Notes: generated from the sequence alone by a model not told the origin. Positions 41,932 to 51,158 are shown, counted from the stretch's first letter. The stretch: DNA of 64,000 nt from Clostridium sp. AN503 (GCF_040719375.1 NZ_JBFDTP010000001.1:372001-436000); one strand, 5' to 3'. Translations and numbers: made by a program.

Positions 41932-44900
41932 TTACTGCTCCAGCGCCCCATCCTGGTCTGTACGTCTTCCGTCGGGCGCTGTGTAATCCCGTTTTAACGC
42001 TCCTTTTGTACCGTCGGAAGCTTCATTGAAGTAATAGTATCGGTCATCGACCAGGCTCCATCCGGTCAGCATCCGCCCAAGGGTGCCGTTGGAAACCGGA
42101 TTCAGAAAATAAGTGTTTCCATTCTCATCGGTATACCACCCTGTCACCAAAAAACCTTCCGAATCAAAACGGAACCAGTCATACACACTCTGGCCTGAAG
42201 CCGTATTTGCATAAGGATTATGAACTGCCGCCCATTCGTTTGCAAACGTCCTGGCGGTGTCCATAAACATCCACCGGCCTGCAGCATTCTGGACCCAGGT
42301 ACCGGTGACTACATAGGATGGCAGGGATGGGCCTGACGCCATGGTCGTACCCACGGCAGTTATCCCTTTGGAGCTGCCGCCCGACGATCCGGAGGATGAA
42401 CCGCCTCCGCCTCCTCCCCCGCTGCCAGAAGAACCGGAAGTTGTCTCATCCAGTGTCTCAAACCGCACGGTTATATGACAGTCCGCAGTCACATGTCCAT
42501 GGGTCTGATCCTCGCTGGTGACAGTCACTGTTTCATAGTTCAGACCATTTCCATCCACCTTGAGGAACGGATCTGCCTTTTTCCGTTGTCTGTCAGCATT
42601 GATGATATTCTGGATCCATGCCGGATTCGCCTGCCCTTCCGGGTCAAAATTCACGGAAATCCTGCAATCCTGAGAATAATTTCCCGATGGAACCAATGTG
42701 ATCACTTTCCCGCTCTGCTCATCAGCCCAGCTTACATTTTTTAAAAATGGCTGATTGGGAACCAGGGATGCGGTCAGCACTATCGGCTCCGTGCAGGTAA
42801 TGCTTTCCACCGGGTTATAGCGGCTGCCGGTGAGCCTGCGCGTGATCGTAAATGCCAGGTCCTGTTTGTTAAGCGCCATTTGCTCCACCCTCAGGGTTGT
42901 ATTGTCTATTATCTGGAAGTCCACAGCCACGCGGCAGTTCCCATATACCGGCTGGTTATTTACGGAAGTGTCCGGGTTGGTGGCGGCTGTGACGACTGCA
43001 TATTTTGTATAAACAGTATTGCCGATCTTTTCCCGGTACTGGTTGGCTGCCTGCGCCTCTATTTCACGGACTATGATATCCTGAATAAATGAAGAATCCA
43101 GATTCGGCAGAACTGCCGCGTCCTTCAGTGTATATCCATTTTCAGACCGGTTTATGAGCAGGTTTTGATCATCCACCGACCAGCGGACCGTCCGGTCCAC
43201 AGTCTGTCCGGCTCCATTATGCTCCGCGTGGACAGTAACCGGCTGCACTTCCACGGTCTGGTCCTGTTCTCCATCAATATACCGGGCGATCAAAATACCC
43301 TCTGCATTTTTGACCTCGGTAACAATCTGCGGGTGTTTTCTGTCCCCGCTGCGGGTCTGTGCGACATGGATGGCTGTCTCAGCCGGATCAACAGTCAATA
43401 TTGTCGTGACCTTGACATATTCTGCATTCAGTTCTGTGTCACATGCAGGCATTATAAAAGAATAAGCCCCTCCATTTATGTAATTCATCGGCTCTGCATT
43501 GCCATCCTCATCCTGATAGGTCGGCGGCTTCACCCCACCTTTTTGTAAGACGTCCGCCGCCATCTGATAACGGTCCCTGCCGGTATTCCTGGGCGCTGTG
43601 GTTACCGTTACTACCGCACCCGGAGCAACCGCAGCGGCATGGTCCTTGTCAATCGCCCGGTAATAGGGACTGCCTGTCTCAGAAATGGCTGTCAGCGACG
43701 CTACGTCCGTGTCAAAGGTACCGTTGGCATTTCTGGCATCAATCCTTGCGACGGACACCAGATAGCCACGTACCGGCTCTCCCATATGCCCTGGAGCAAA
43801 ATGATCGATCTGGAAGGCCAGGTCTTTCGCATAGCCATCCGCGGTAAATTCCCGTTCCAGCTTCTGAGTGACGATATAACGTATCCCATCTTCCAGTTCT
43901 TCATAAAAATACCGGTCCCCACAGCCGTATTCTGTCTTCCCCGCAACCGTCGCATACTTACGTTCCAAGTCCGTCCAGTAACCAATATGAGCGGATTTCG
44001 TGAAGCTGTTATCCCCGTCAATATTGCTTCCGAACACCAGTTTCGCTTTGGCGGCTGAGGTAGTGAATAAATATGCCAGGCGGCTGTCTTTCTCTGTTCC
44101 GTAAGTAAAATTGTCACGGCTTTCACGGGTACCCACAAAAGTCCCCTCCCGCGACGCACTGCCGTTATTTGTCCGGGATATATCCCCTGCCATCCGGGCA
44201 AGGATCAGGTTGCCGCTTTCATACTTTCCGACGATACCTCCTGCAGCCCTGGTTCCATTTCCTCCGACTGTGCCGTTTACATAGGAATTGTAAATACTGG
44301 TCTCGCGCATCCGGCCTGCGATCCCGCCAACATAACCTTTTCCCTGTATCCGGTTGGCGTCTCCATTCTGGGTAATGACCGTATTGTCAACCAGATACGC
44401 CCGCTGCACATTTCCTGCTATACCTCCCACATAACCTCCGGTCCCTGTGGAATTCAGGATGATCCCATCTGCACGGCAGTTTTCAATCGTCACCTGATTA
44501 TCTCCGCTGTCCGGCTTTTCGCTCCCGCATACCTCTGCCGCAATGCCTCCCGCATCCTCCGCAGAGTGAACGTAACCGGATACCGTGACATGCGCAATCA
44601 CCGTGTCGCCCATTACTTTCCCGGCTAAAACTGCGGAATTTTCTTCCCCGTAAATATCTTCGCCTTCCACTGTCAGATTTCTGACAGAACCTCCGTCAAT
44701 GGTTCCAAACAGTCCAATATTCTTCAGGTTCCAGGCGGGGTTTATAATCTTTAAACCAGATATGGTGTTCCCACATCCATCAAAGTTCCCCCGAAAAGGA
44801 TGGGATACCTCCCCAGCCAGCTCTGAACCATTCTGGTACCAGCCGATCGGATTCCAATTGCCGCTGTTTGCCTGCAGATCGCTTAAATCAATATCCCGGG

Positions 44901-45330
44901 TCAGCTCAATATACTCTCCGGAAAAATCCCTGCCGGATGCCACCGCCTCCGCAAGCCCCATAAGCTGCGCCAGGCTGCTGATCTGATATGGATGGGACGC
45001 TGTCCCTGAACCCGGGAAATCCGCATCACCGCTCCAGTCCACCCACAAATCGCCAATGCCCGCACCGCGCAGCAGAACGGAGGGTGTTGCAAGCTCATAT
45101 TCTGGCTGCTCCACATACGATGGCGTCGCCAGAGTATATTCTTCCAGGTCATTCTCTAAAATCTCCTCCGCCTCCCCCGGTGTGGCCTGTATCTGGGGGG
45201 CGGAGCCGCCTGCTCCTTCCTCAGCCCTTGCCATCATACTCCGCTCCGGCCACATTCCCTGCAATATCAAAACAACGATCAGCAGAAATGCGAGCCGTTC
45301 TTTTCCAATTCTTTTTTCTACAGATCTCAT
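41932..45330 (-). CDS. Large secreted protein with GLUG repeats and C-terminal wall-binding repeats
   Basis: 1132 residues. Signal peptide at about 10-36 (RLAFLLIVVLILQGMWPERS). A region around 100-400 has beta-helix GLUG-type repeats: GYVGGIAGNVQRAYLVDNTV, GKGYVGGIAGRMRETSIYNS, GTRAAGGIVGKYESGNL. The middle (650-950) repeats a module with the phrase AVDFQIIDNTTLRV / ISVNFDPEG and similar, perhaps Ig-like. A Gly/Ser linker (SGSSGSGGGGGGGSSSGSSG) precedes choline-binding-like wall repeats ending TGWSLVDDRYYYFNEASDG. There is no LPxTG motif, so attachment is probably non-covalent. It starts 17 bases after the DUF6273 gene, with a GGGGGA ribosome site. Confidence 0.75.
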   Translation of the reverse strand: MRSVEKRIGKERLAFLLIVVLILQGMWPERSMMARAEEGAGGSAPQIQATPGEAEEILENDLEEYTLATPSYVEQPEYELATPSVLLRGAGIGDLWVDWSGDADFPGSGTASHPYQISSLAQLMGLAEAVASGRDFSGEYIELTRDIDLSDLQANSGNWNPIGWYQNGSELAGEVSHPFRGNFDGCGNTISGLKIINPAWNLKNIGLFGTIDGGSVRNLTVEGEDIYGEENSAVLAGKVMGDTVIAHVTVSGYVHSAEDAGGIAAEVCGSEKPDSGDNQVTIENCRADGIILNSTGTGGYVGGIAGNVQRAYLVDNTVITQNGDANRIQGKGYVGGIAGRMRETSIYNSYVNGTVGGNGTRAAGGIVGKYESGNLILARMAGDISRTNNGSASREGTFVGTRESRDNFTYGTEKDSRLAYLFTTSAAKAKLVFGSNIDGDNSFTKSAHIGYWTDLERKYATVAGKTEYGCGDRYFYEELEDGIRYIVTQKLEREFTADGYAKDLAFQIDHFAPGHMGEPVRGYLVSVARIDARNANGTFDTDVASLTAISETGSPYYRAIDKDHAAAVAPGAVVTVTTAPRNTGRDRYQMAADVLQKGGVKPPTYQDEDGNAEPMNYINGGAYSFIMPACDTELNAEYVKVTTILTVDPAETAIHVAQTRSGDRKHPQIVTEVKNAEGILIARYIDGEQDQTVEVQPVTVHAEHNGAGQTVDRTVRWSVDDQNLLINRSENGYTLKDAAVLPNLDSSFIQDIIVREIEAQAANQYREKIGNTVYTKYAVVTAATNPDTSVNNQPVYGNCRVAVDFQIIDNTTLRVEQMALNKQDLAFTITRRLTGSRYNPVESITCTEPIVLTASLVPNQPFLKNVSWADEQSGKVITLVPSGNYSQDCRISVNFDPEGQANPAWIQNIINADRQRKKADPFLKVDGNGLNYETVTVTSEDQTHGHVTADCHITVRFETLDETTSGSSGSGGGGGGGSSSGSSGGSSKGITAVGTTMASGPSLPSYVVTGTWVQNAAGRWMFMDTARTFANEWAAVHNPYANTASGQSVYDWFRFDSEGFLVTGWYTDENGNTYFLNPVSNGTLGRMLTGWSLVDDRYYYFNEASDGTKGALKRDYTAPDGRRTDQDGALEQ

Positions 45331-45346
45331 CTGTCATCCCCCTTTT

Positions 45347-46263
45347 CTATCTCTGCGGCAGGACAAATGCCGGACGTACTCCTGTGGTCCCGGTCAGCTG
45401 AACTTCTAAGTCCTCCGCATCCTTTCTATCCCCGGAAAGATTTATAATATTTTTAGTACTCTGTTTTGCAGGTACTACGGGCGCGGGGTGGATATTTCCA
45501 TTTACCAGATCCACAATATACACCAGACCCGTATCCAGATTCCCGCAGTCACCCGCCGGGCTGCGAGCCAGTAGCCCTTGCTGAACGGCCCATACTGGCT
45601 CTCCGGATTCTCCTCTTTGGCACCGTCAAAACGCCACAGCCATTCCCGGTATTTAAAGGCCTCATCTACCGACAGGATAAATAACTGGTCCGTCATTTTC
45701 TGGCTCCCAATATAACTGCCTGCCAGTCCTCCGGAAAAACTGCTGTATATTCCTTCCGTCGTACTTCCCGTATAGGCGCGGGAAACACCGATATTGACCG
45801 GCTCTGCTCCATCCATACTCTGTTCCGCCGACTTGAGCCATCTGCGGACAGCAGAGTATTTATAGTCACAGGATGTACCAAAATTCACGATTGGACCCGG
45901 AACATACACATAGCCATGATCCCTGTCATCCGGTGTCTCAAACTCATACCTGGAACCATAATTGGCAGGTACCACCGTGTCACACAAAAATAGTGCTGCC
46001 TGTCTGTGATACCCCATCTCATCGGAATAATTCTCGTCTATACATCGGAACCGGTATGTTTCACCGTCAATCTCACGGACGACTGTATCCCCCAGGCTCC
46101 AGCGCATCTTTTCCTCTGAAGCCCCTGTCCTTACCCCCGGCTGGAATGCCGCCCGGAACAGATCTGCCGATACAGCCGCGCACACCGGAGCTGTCACCGC
46201 CAACGCCAGCACCGCGCCCATCAATGCCGCCGGAGCCGTTTTCACCTTTCTGTTTCTTTTCAT
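45347..46263 (-). pseudogene. Secreted DUF6273-type protein, frameshifted near its end
   Basis: The reading frame from 46263 has a signal peptide (APAALMGAVLALAVTAPVCA), then RWSLGDTVVREIDGETYRFR and a domain with YSAVRRWLKSAEQ and FILSVDEAFKYREW, and stops early after GYWLAARRVTAG. A one-base deletion near 45564-45569 explains this: in the next frame the family ending continues as RSPAGDCGNLDTGLVYIVDL and ends GVRPAFVLPQR at 45347. YWLRSP and GVRPAF are the hallmarks of DUF6273. Whole length would be about 305 residues. It is the first gene of the surface locus, preceded by AAGGAGG with an unusually short 3-base spacer. Confidence 0.72.
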
Positions 46264-46663
46264 ATACCTCCTTCTTCCCCGTTTATATTTTCCGGCGTAT
46301 TTCTTTTGTTCTTCCTCCCCCTTTCCTGCACATTTTCCAAAACACCTGACAACATCTTGATAATCTTTGAAATTTTGAAATACTGAAATAATGAGTTGCA
46401 GATAAAACTATTGTTAGAAACTTAAAATACAACTGTCTGCTGCCAACCATACAGTGTGGGCTTCATACTGCCAAATATAAATGATACCTAAAACAACATA
46501 AACAAAACTTTTCTTCTTGGACTTTGCCTGGATATAAATCTCAGAAAGCAAAGAATTCAAATGACTATCAGATCCGTAAGAATTTCGGATGTGTGGCATT
46601 ATAATATCACAATCTATTTTAAAATGCAACTGATAAAATATTTTTTATAATGACAATATTCAC
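46264..46663. other. Upstream region of the surface locus, no gene recognised
   Basis: About 400 bases, AT-rich toward 46660. A 71-codon frame (46414-46629, minus) has no ribosome site or recognisable motif and is not accepted. It presumably holds the promoter of the DUF6273-GLUG-transglutaminase-adhesin series, but I could not place convincing -35 and -10 boxes. Confidence 0.4.
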
Positions 46664-46701
46664 AATAAAAATATCCCACAGACTTTACCTGTCCATGGGA
46701 T
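46664..46701 (-). terminator. Probable terminator of the ABC-F gene
   Basis: Minus strand: ATCCC-ATGG-ACAG pairs with CTGT-GGGAT with a bulge, followed by ATTTTTATT; 54 bases after the stop codon. Confidence 0.6.
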
Positions 46702-46755
46702 ACGATCTTCCTGTGAAATTTTCTTCTCCAGTTCCTTGCTGTTCCTGTTTTGACC

Positions 46756-48309
46756 TTAGCCTCTCAGACAGAACTCGCTGCAATCCACCACTTTTGTTGC
46801 AAAGCTCTCATAAAATTCCGGCTCATGGCATATCAGAAGGATACTGCCTTTATAGGCTGCCAGCGCCCGGCGCAATTCCTCTTTGGCTTCCGCATCCAGA
46901 TGGTTGGTCGGCTCGTCTAATAACAGTACGTTGGTCTCCCGGTTGATCAGCTTGCACAGCCGCACCTTGGCCTGCTCGCCGCCGCTTAAAACCCGCACCT
47001 GGCTCTCGATGTGCTTGGTAGTCAGCCCGCATTTTGCCAGGGCAGAACGCACCTGATACTGGGTATAAGCAGGAAATTCCTTCCAGATCTCTTCAATACA
47101 AGTGGTGGTATTGCCTGGAGCCATCTCCTGTTCAAAATATCCGATATGCAGGTAATCTCCCAGCTCCACGCTGCCGCTCACAGGCGGGATCAATCCGAGA
47201 ATGCTCTTTAAAAGCGTGGTCTTTCCGATACCGTTGGAACCCTTTAAAACCATCTTATCCCCGCGCTCCATGGACAGATCCAGCGGCTTCGTCAACGGTT
47301 CCTCATATCCAATCACCAGCTCCTTCGTCTCAAAAATCAGCTTACCCGCCGTCCGCGCCTCCTGGAAATGGAACTCCGGCTTCGGCTTCTCCCTTGCCAG
47401 CTCGATGACCTCCATCTTATCCAGCTTTTTCTGCCGGGACATGGCCATGTTGCGGGTGGATACCCGCGCCTTATTGCGGGCCACGAAATCCTCCAACTCC
47501 GCGATCTCCTGCTGCTGCCGCTTGTAGGCTGCCTCAAGCTGCGCCTTTTTCGCCGCATAGACTTCCTTGAAATGATCGTAGTCTCCCACATAACGGTCCA
47601 GCTTCTGATTCTCCATGTTGTAGATCAGATTGATCACGCTGTTTAAAAACGGGATGTCATGGGAGATCAGGATAAATGCATTCTCATATTCCTGAAGGTA
47701 CCGCTTCAGCCATTCGATATGCTGTTCATCCAGATAGTTGGTCGGCTCGTCCAAAAGCAGGATATCGGGCTTTTCCAAAAGCAGCTTGCCCAAAAGCACT
47801 TTTGTGCGCTGTCCTCCGGAAAGCTCCGACACATCCTTATCCATGCCGATCTCCTGAAGGCCCAGGGCACGCCCTACTTCCTCCACTTTACTGTCGATCA
47901 CGTAGAAATCATGGGCCATCAGAAGATCCTGAAGCGTCCCCAGTTCTTCCATCATAGCCGTCATTTCTTCCTCAGACGCCTCTCCCATCCGGTCACAAAT
48001 CTCGTTCATCTGCGTTTCCATCTCAAACAGGTAGGCAAACGCACTTTTTAACACGTCCCGGATAGTCATGCCTTTTTCCAGGACCGTATGCTGGTCCAGA
48101 TAACCTGCGCGGACATGCTTTGACCACTCTACTTTCCCCTCGTCCGGCTGCAGTTTACCGGTAATAATATTCATAAATGTGGATTTCCCCTCGCCGTTGG
48201 CGCCCACCAGACCGATGTGCTCGCCTTTCAGCAGCCGGAAGGACACGTCGTGGAAAATCGCCCGGTCCCCAAATCCATGGCTTAAATGTTCAACATTCAA
48301 TATGCTCAT
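46756..48309 (-). CDS. ABC-F family ATPase (YbiT/YkpA-like)
   Basis: 517 residues with two ATP-binding cassettes and no membrane part. Cassette 1: Walker A GLVGANGEGKSTFMNII, signature LSGGQRTKVLLGKLL, Walker B ILLLDEPTNYLD. Cassette 2: KGSNGIGKTTLLKSIL, LSGGEQAKVRLCKL, VLLLDEPTNHLD. The charged linker between them (about 240-310, MSRQKKLDKMEVIELARE) is the P-site interaction motif region. ABC-F proteins act on the ribosome, either in translation control or in antibiotic protection; the sequence resembles the housekeeping YbiT/YkpA group more than the resistance group. AAGGAG lies 9 bases before the ATG. Confidence 0.9.
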   Translation of the reverse strand: MSILNVEHLSHGFGDRAIFHDVSFRLLKGEHIGLVGANGEGKSTFMNIITGKLQPDEGKVEWSKHVRAGYLDQHTVLEKGMTIRDVLKSAFAYLFEMETQMNEICDRMGEASEEEMTAMMEELGTLQDLLMAHDFYVIDSKVEEVGRALGLQEIGMDKDVSELSGGQRTKVLLGKLLLEKPDILLLDEPTNYLDEQHIEWLKRYLQEYENAFILISHDIPFLNSVINLIYNMENQKLDRYVGDYDHFKEVYAAKKAQLEAAYKRQQQEIAELEDFVARNKARVSTRNMAMSRQKKLDKMEVIELAREKPKPEFHFQEARTAGKLIFETKELVIGYEEPLTKPLDLSMERGDKMVLKGSNGIGKTTLLKSILGLIPPVSGSVELGDYLHIGYFEQEMAPGNTTTCIEEIWKEFPAYTQYQVRSALAKCGLTTKHIESQVRVLSGGEQAKVRLCKLINRETNVLLLDEPTNHLDAEAKEELRRALAAYKGSILLICHEPEFYESFATKVVDCSEFCLRG

Positions 48310-48481
48310 TTGTCTTTACTCCTTTTGTCAAACGATGCTTTATCCGTCCTTATTCTACATGAGAAAACTGCTTCTGGCAAGCGCTTTTGGCTTTTACGCC
48401 CTCGATTGGCCGAACGGCCACGCACACTTTGTTATATCCTGCATAAACTGGTAACAACGTGTTTTTTGAGAAGTGAATTTT

Positions 48482-48709
48482 ATGGTCATTCCATTAAGTC
48501 ATATAAAACCCGGCGAACGGTGCCGCGTCGTCTGGGTTGCCAGCGAAACCCACATGAAACAGCGTCTCACAGATCTGGGCTTTGCCCCGGATGAATTCTT
48601 ATCCTGCGTGCTGAAGCCCCATCGCGGAGGTATGAGCGCCTATCTGGTACAGGGCGCCGTCATCGCGCTTCGCCAGGAAAATGCAAATGAGATTTTTGTG
48701 GAGTTATAG
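48482..48709 (+). CDS. feoA: FeoA-like ferrous-iron transport accessory protein
   Basis: 75 residues from the ATG at 48482; an in-frame GTG three codons upstream (48473) is an alternative. SH3-like fold with GERCRVVWVASETHMKQRLT, DLGFAPDEFLSC and RGGMSAYLVQGAVIALRQ, where the conserved RL-x-DLG-F segment identifies FeoA. It interacts with the cytosolic side of FeoB in Fe(II) import. The only feoB in the window is at 55266, about 6.5 kb further on the same strand, so the usual feoAB pairing is broken. Confidence 0.85.
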   Translation: MVIPLSHIKPGERCRVVWVASETHMKQRLTDLGFAPDEFLSCVLKPHRGGMSAYLVQGAVIALRQENANEIFVEL

Positions 48710-48748
48710 ATATGTTATATTCTGATTAGTTCTGACCTGACTGTCGGA

Positions 48749-48788
48749 AAAGAAGCGGGCCGTGACTACTGCCACTGCCCGCTTCTTT
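48749..48788 (+). terminator. Bidirectional terminator after feoA
   Basis: Perfect 12-bp arms AAAGAAGCGGGC (48749-48760) and GCCCGCTTCTTT (48777-48788). The T-rich arm ends give short T-runs on both strands, so it can end feoA and the small minus-strand gene at 48832. Confidence 0.8.
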
Positions 48789-48831
48789 ATACAATTACAT
48801 TTCTGCCCCGCTTCCAATTCCAGCGGCTCAA

Positions 48832-48954
48832 TCATCTTCTGCTTCCTCATCATCAATGATACCGGAACCAACTGTACCAACTACGGTGGAAACTACCACA
48901 ACCACCACGAATAAAATGATCAGGCCCAGCCCGCCTACCATCATAATCTCCATA
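48832..48954 (-). CDS. Small single-helix membrane protein with acidic tail
   Basis: 40 residues. A strong AGGAGG lies 6 bases before the ATG at 48954. After MEIMMVGG a hydrophobic helix of about 20 residues (LGLIILFVVVVVVSTVVG) spans the membrane, and the tail ends IIDDEEAEDD. No family recognised; the length and context recall small membrane subunits found beside Feo genes, but it lacks the cysteines of FeoB-associated proteins. Terminates at 48749-48788. Confidence 0.65.
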
Positions 48955-49022
48955 TTCTGCCTCCTGTCGCTGAAACGGAATATCGCATTCCCGTCTTCCT
49001 GTCTATCAGCATGTCATTATTC

Positions 49023-49631
49023 TCATATTATATTCTCTCCTGCCGGAAATAGCAAGGACATCTCTGCATTTACCGAATCCTCACAGGACCGCATAGCTTC
49101 CAGGGTCTTTGCGAACAGCTCATCCAGTTCCCACCCAAGGCGCTCAGCGCCTTGGCGGATCACATCCCTGGAGCACCCCGCGGCAAACCTTTTATCTTTA
49201 AACTTCTTTTTTAAGCTGGAAACCTCCATATCCTTACAGCTCTTCGACGGGCGCATCTTCGCCGCCGCTCCGATCAGGCCGGTCAGCTCGTCCGATGCAA
49301 ACAGCACTTTCTCCATCTGGTGCTCCGGTTCCACATCACAGCAAAGTCCATAACCGTGAGAGCAGACCGAGTGGATCATGTCCTCCCCCACCCCGCCTGC
49401 GGCTAAAAGCTCCGGCGCCTTGACGCAGTGCTCATCAGGATACTGTTCAAAATCAATATCGTGCAGGAGACCGGTAATCCCCCAGTAATCTTCATCCTCC
49501 GCATATCCCAGCTCTCTTGCAAACCAGCGCATGGCGCCCTCTACGGTCAATGCGTGGAGAATGTGGAACGGCTCCTGGTTATATTCTCTCAAAAGCTTTA
49601 ATGCCTCTTCTCTTGTAATCCGGCTTTCCAT
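49023..49631 (-). CDS. HD-domain phosphohydrolase
   Basis: 202 residues. HD motif: His in FHILHALTVEGAMRWFA, HD in GITGLLHDIDFEQYPDEH, and further His in HSVCSHGYG and Asp in LFASDELTGLIGAAA. It is a metal-dependent phosphohydrolase acting on nucleotides or a signalling molecule; the substrate is not known. Cytosolic, no partner domain. It stands alone, with a GGAGG-like site 11 bases upstream, next to the small membrane gene but separated by 68 bases. Confidence 0.85.
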   Translation of the reverse strand: MESRITREEALKLLREYNQEPFHILHALTVEGAMRWFARELGYAEDEDYWGITGLLHDIDFEQYPDEHCVKAPELLAAGGVGEDMIHSVCSHGYGLCCDVEPEHQMEKVLFASDELTGLIGAAAKMRPSKSCKDMEVSSLKKKFKDKRFAAGCSRDVIRQGAERLGWELDELFAKTLEAMRSCEDSVNAEMSLLFPAGENII

Positions 49632-49767
49632 TATCTTTTTAACCTCCTGTATACAGACTGTTATGCCAGTCCGTCACTTTTATCCTATTATACCATTTTG
49701 ACGCAGGCATGCAAGAGGTTCATGCACAACATTCCAGACCAAAGTTGCGGCATTTGATATTTTCAGC

Positions 49768-49796
49768 TTTACAATTTTGTGGTTATGAGGTATAAT
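49768..49796 (+). promoter_or_regulatory. tRNA-Gly promoter
   Basis: -35 TTTACA (49768-49773), 17-base spacer, -10 TATAAT (49791-49796); the tRNA begins 22 bases later. Confidence 0.8.
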
Positions 49797-49818
49797 AAAC
49801 CTCGTCGAAATGACATTC

Positions 49819-49889
49819 GCAGATGTAGTTCATCGGTAGAACACCAGCTTCCCAAGCTGGGGAGGCGGGTTCGATTCCCGTCATCTGCT
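49819..49889 (+). tRNA. tRNA-Gly (CCC)
   Basis: 71 bases. Acceptor GCAGATG pairs with CATCTGC; the D arm, the anticodon stem CCAGC/GCTGG with loop TTCCCAA, and the T arm GGCGGGTTCGATTCCCGTC are all in place. The anticodon is CCC. The CCA end is not encoded. Confidence 0.95.
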
Positions 49890-49894
49890 CTTAT

Positions 49895-49935
49895 AAAAGC
49901 CAGAAGCACGATATAGCGTTGTTTCTGGCTTTTTT
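49895..49935 (+). terminator. Terminator after tRNA-Gly
   Basis: AAAAGCCAGAA (49895-49905) pairs with TTCTGGCTTTT (49923-49933), with further T's following. Confidence 0.88.
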
Positions 49936-50052
49936 ATTATTCAGATGCTACTAAAACGGTACTATTTTTCCACAGCGCCGCAATTCTCCGGTTCCGTCAC
50001 ATGAATGCAGGTTTGGATTGATAAATATGGTAAATATGATTTCATCATTTTC

Positions 50053-50081
50053 TTGCCAAATTCCACGATATCGTTTATAAT
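50053..50081 (+). promoter_or_regulatory. tRNA-Val promoter
   Basis: -35 TTGCCA (50053-50058), 17-base spacer, -10 TATAAT (50076-50081); the tRNA begins 9 bases later. Confidence 0.8.
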
Positions 50082-50089
50082 CATCTCAT

Positions 50090-50162
50090 GGAGACATAGC
50101 TCAGCTGGGAGAGCATCTGCTTGACGTGTAGAGGGTCGCAGGTTCGAGTCCTGTTGTCTCCA
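50090..50162 (+). tRNA. tRNA-Val (GAC)
   Basis: 73 bases. Acceptor GGAGACA pairs with TGTCTCC (one mismatch-free helix), anticodon loop TTGACGT gives GAC, and the T arm is CGCAGGTTCGAGTCCTGTTG. CCA is not encoded; TTTTTT follows directly and may end the transcript. Confidence 0.93.
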
Positions 50163-50241
50163 TTTTTTGTATAAAAATTCTAAGCAGATGTACTGTTCTT
50201 GATCATTTCGCTGCAGCATACACTGATTTTGAGGTGATATT

Positions 50242-50415
50242 ATGAAATCATGTGAATTTGCTGCGCTTATATCCGCTATGGCATGTTGTATCGCAGAGGA
50301 CAAATCGACAGAGGAAATCGCTCTGATCAGTTCTATTTTTATGCAGTTAGGCGATACCCTGACAACGATTGCTGCGCACCAGGCTTTGTGCTCCGCAAAA
50401 GATTCGGATCTATAA
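50242..50415 (+). CDS. Small DUF6774-type protein
   Basis: 57 residues, with a strong GAGGTGA site 5 bases before the ATG. MKSCEFAALISAMACCIAED and KSTEEIALISSIFMQLGDTL resemble small Lachnospiraceae proteins grouped as DUF6774, with the conserved F-x-QLGDTL. Three cysteines lie in the N-terminal half. Function unknown; not a membrane protein by composition. Placed just after tRNA-Val and before the zinc-ribbon gene. Confidence 0.7.
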   Translation: MKSCEFAALISAMACCIAEDKSTEEIALISSIFMQLGDTLTTIAAHQALCSAKDSDL

Positions 50416-50653
50416 AACACCATGACAGATGTATTCTCTGCTTATCTCATTTTTATCTTTAAATCTTCTGAATCTATGCACTATTATTACACTAAAGGTT
50501 ACAATACTAAATTTAAAATTACCATTCCCTTTTGTTTGTAAATTGTGTATAATCAGATTTATAAGGGCGACAGATTGTGATATCTGAATTTTCGATTTTT
50601 CTGCTGTCATAGCCTCTTATTATTCTATCAGACAAAAAGGGAGGGATGTGAGT

Positions 50654-51145
50654 ATGCTATGTCCTCATTGCAATGCTGCCATAGCTGACGACAGTATTTT
50701 CTGCTCTTTCTGCGGGAAACGGATTCCAGAACCAAATGATTCTTCTGATCTAATGGATGGCCTCCGATGCCCGCAATGCGGAGCAGTTGTTTCTGCAGAT
50801 GCAAACTTTTGTACAAACTGCCGGTCTCCACTGTCAGAAACAGCCATTGCTGAAGTCAAAAAAAGGAATGATCTGCAGCTGCAGCAGGCACAGATGCAAA
50901 TGCAGGCCATGACTCTGAAAGCACAGCAGGAACAGTTACAGATTCAAAAAATGCAGTATGATTCCATGGCCAGATGTCCCCGGTGCGGTTCCACCTCACT
51001 TGCCGGAAACAAAAAGGGATTTGGGATTGGAAAAGCTGTTGTTGGTGCGGCTCTCGTCGGGCCAATCGGACTGGTTGCCGGAAACTTAGGGGCAAAAAAG
51101 GTACTGGTCACTTGTTTAAAGTGTGGAAAAAAGTTTAAAGCATAA
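50654..51145 (+). CDS. Zinc-ribbon protein with Gln-rich coiled coil
   Basis: 163 residues from the ATG at 50654 (GGGAGG 9 bases upstream; an in-frame GTG at 50648 is less well spaced). Two N-terminal zinc ribbons (CPHC...CSFCGKR; CPQC...CTNC), a Gln/Met-rich helix (about 75-105, LQLQQAQMQMQAMTLKAQQE), and a third split ribbon CPRC...CLKC surrounding a glycine-rich hydrophobic segment (GKAVVGAALVGPIGLVAGNL) that may enter the membrane. Such proteins are uncharacterised. It is followed after 13 bases by another zinc-ribbon gene with Ltp repeats, and both probably form one unit. Confidence 0.72.
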   Translation: MLCPHCNAAIADDSIFCSFCGKRIPEPNDSSDLMDGLRCPQCGAVVSADANFCTNCRSPLSETAIAEVKKRNDLQLQQAQMQMQAMTLKAQQEQLQIQKMQYDSMARCPRCGSTSLAGNKKGFGIGKAVVGAALVGPIGLVAGNLGAKKVLVTCLKCGKKFKA

Positions 51146-51158
51146 AGGGGGATTCATA

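Noticed and set aside
46414..46629. 71-codon minus-strand frame
   Set aside because: No ribosome site, AT-rich, no similarity to a known small protein; treated as part of the intergenic region.
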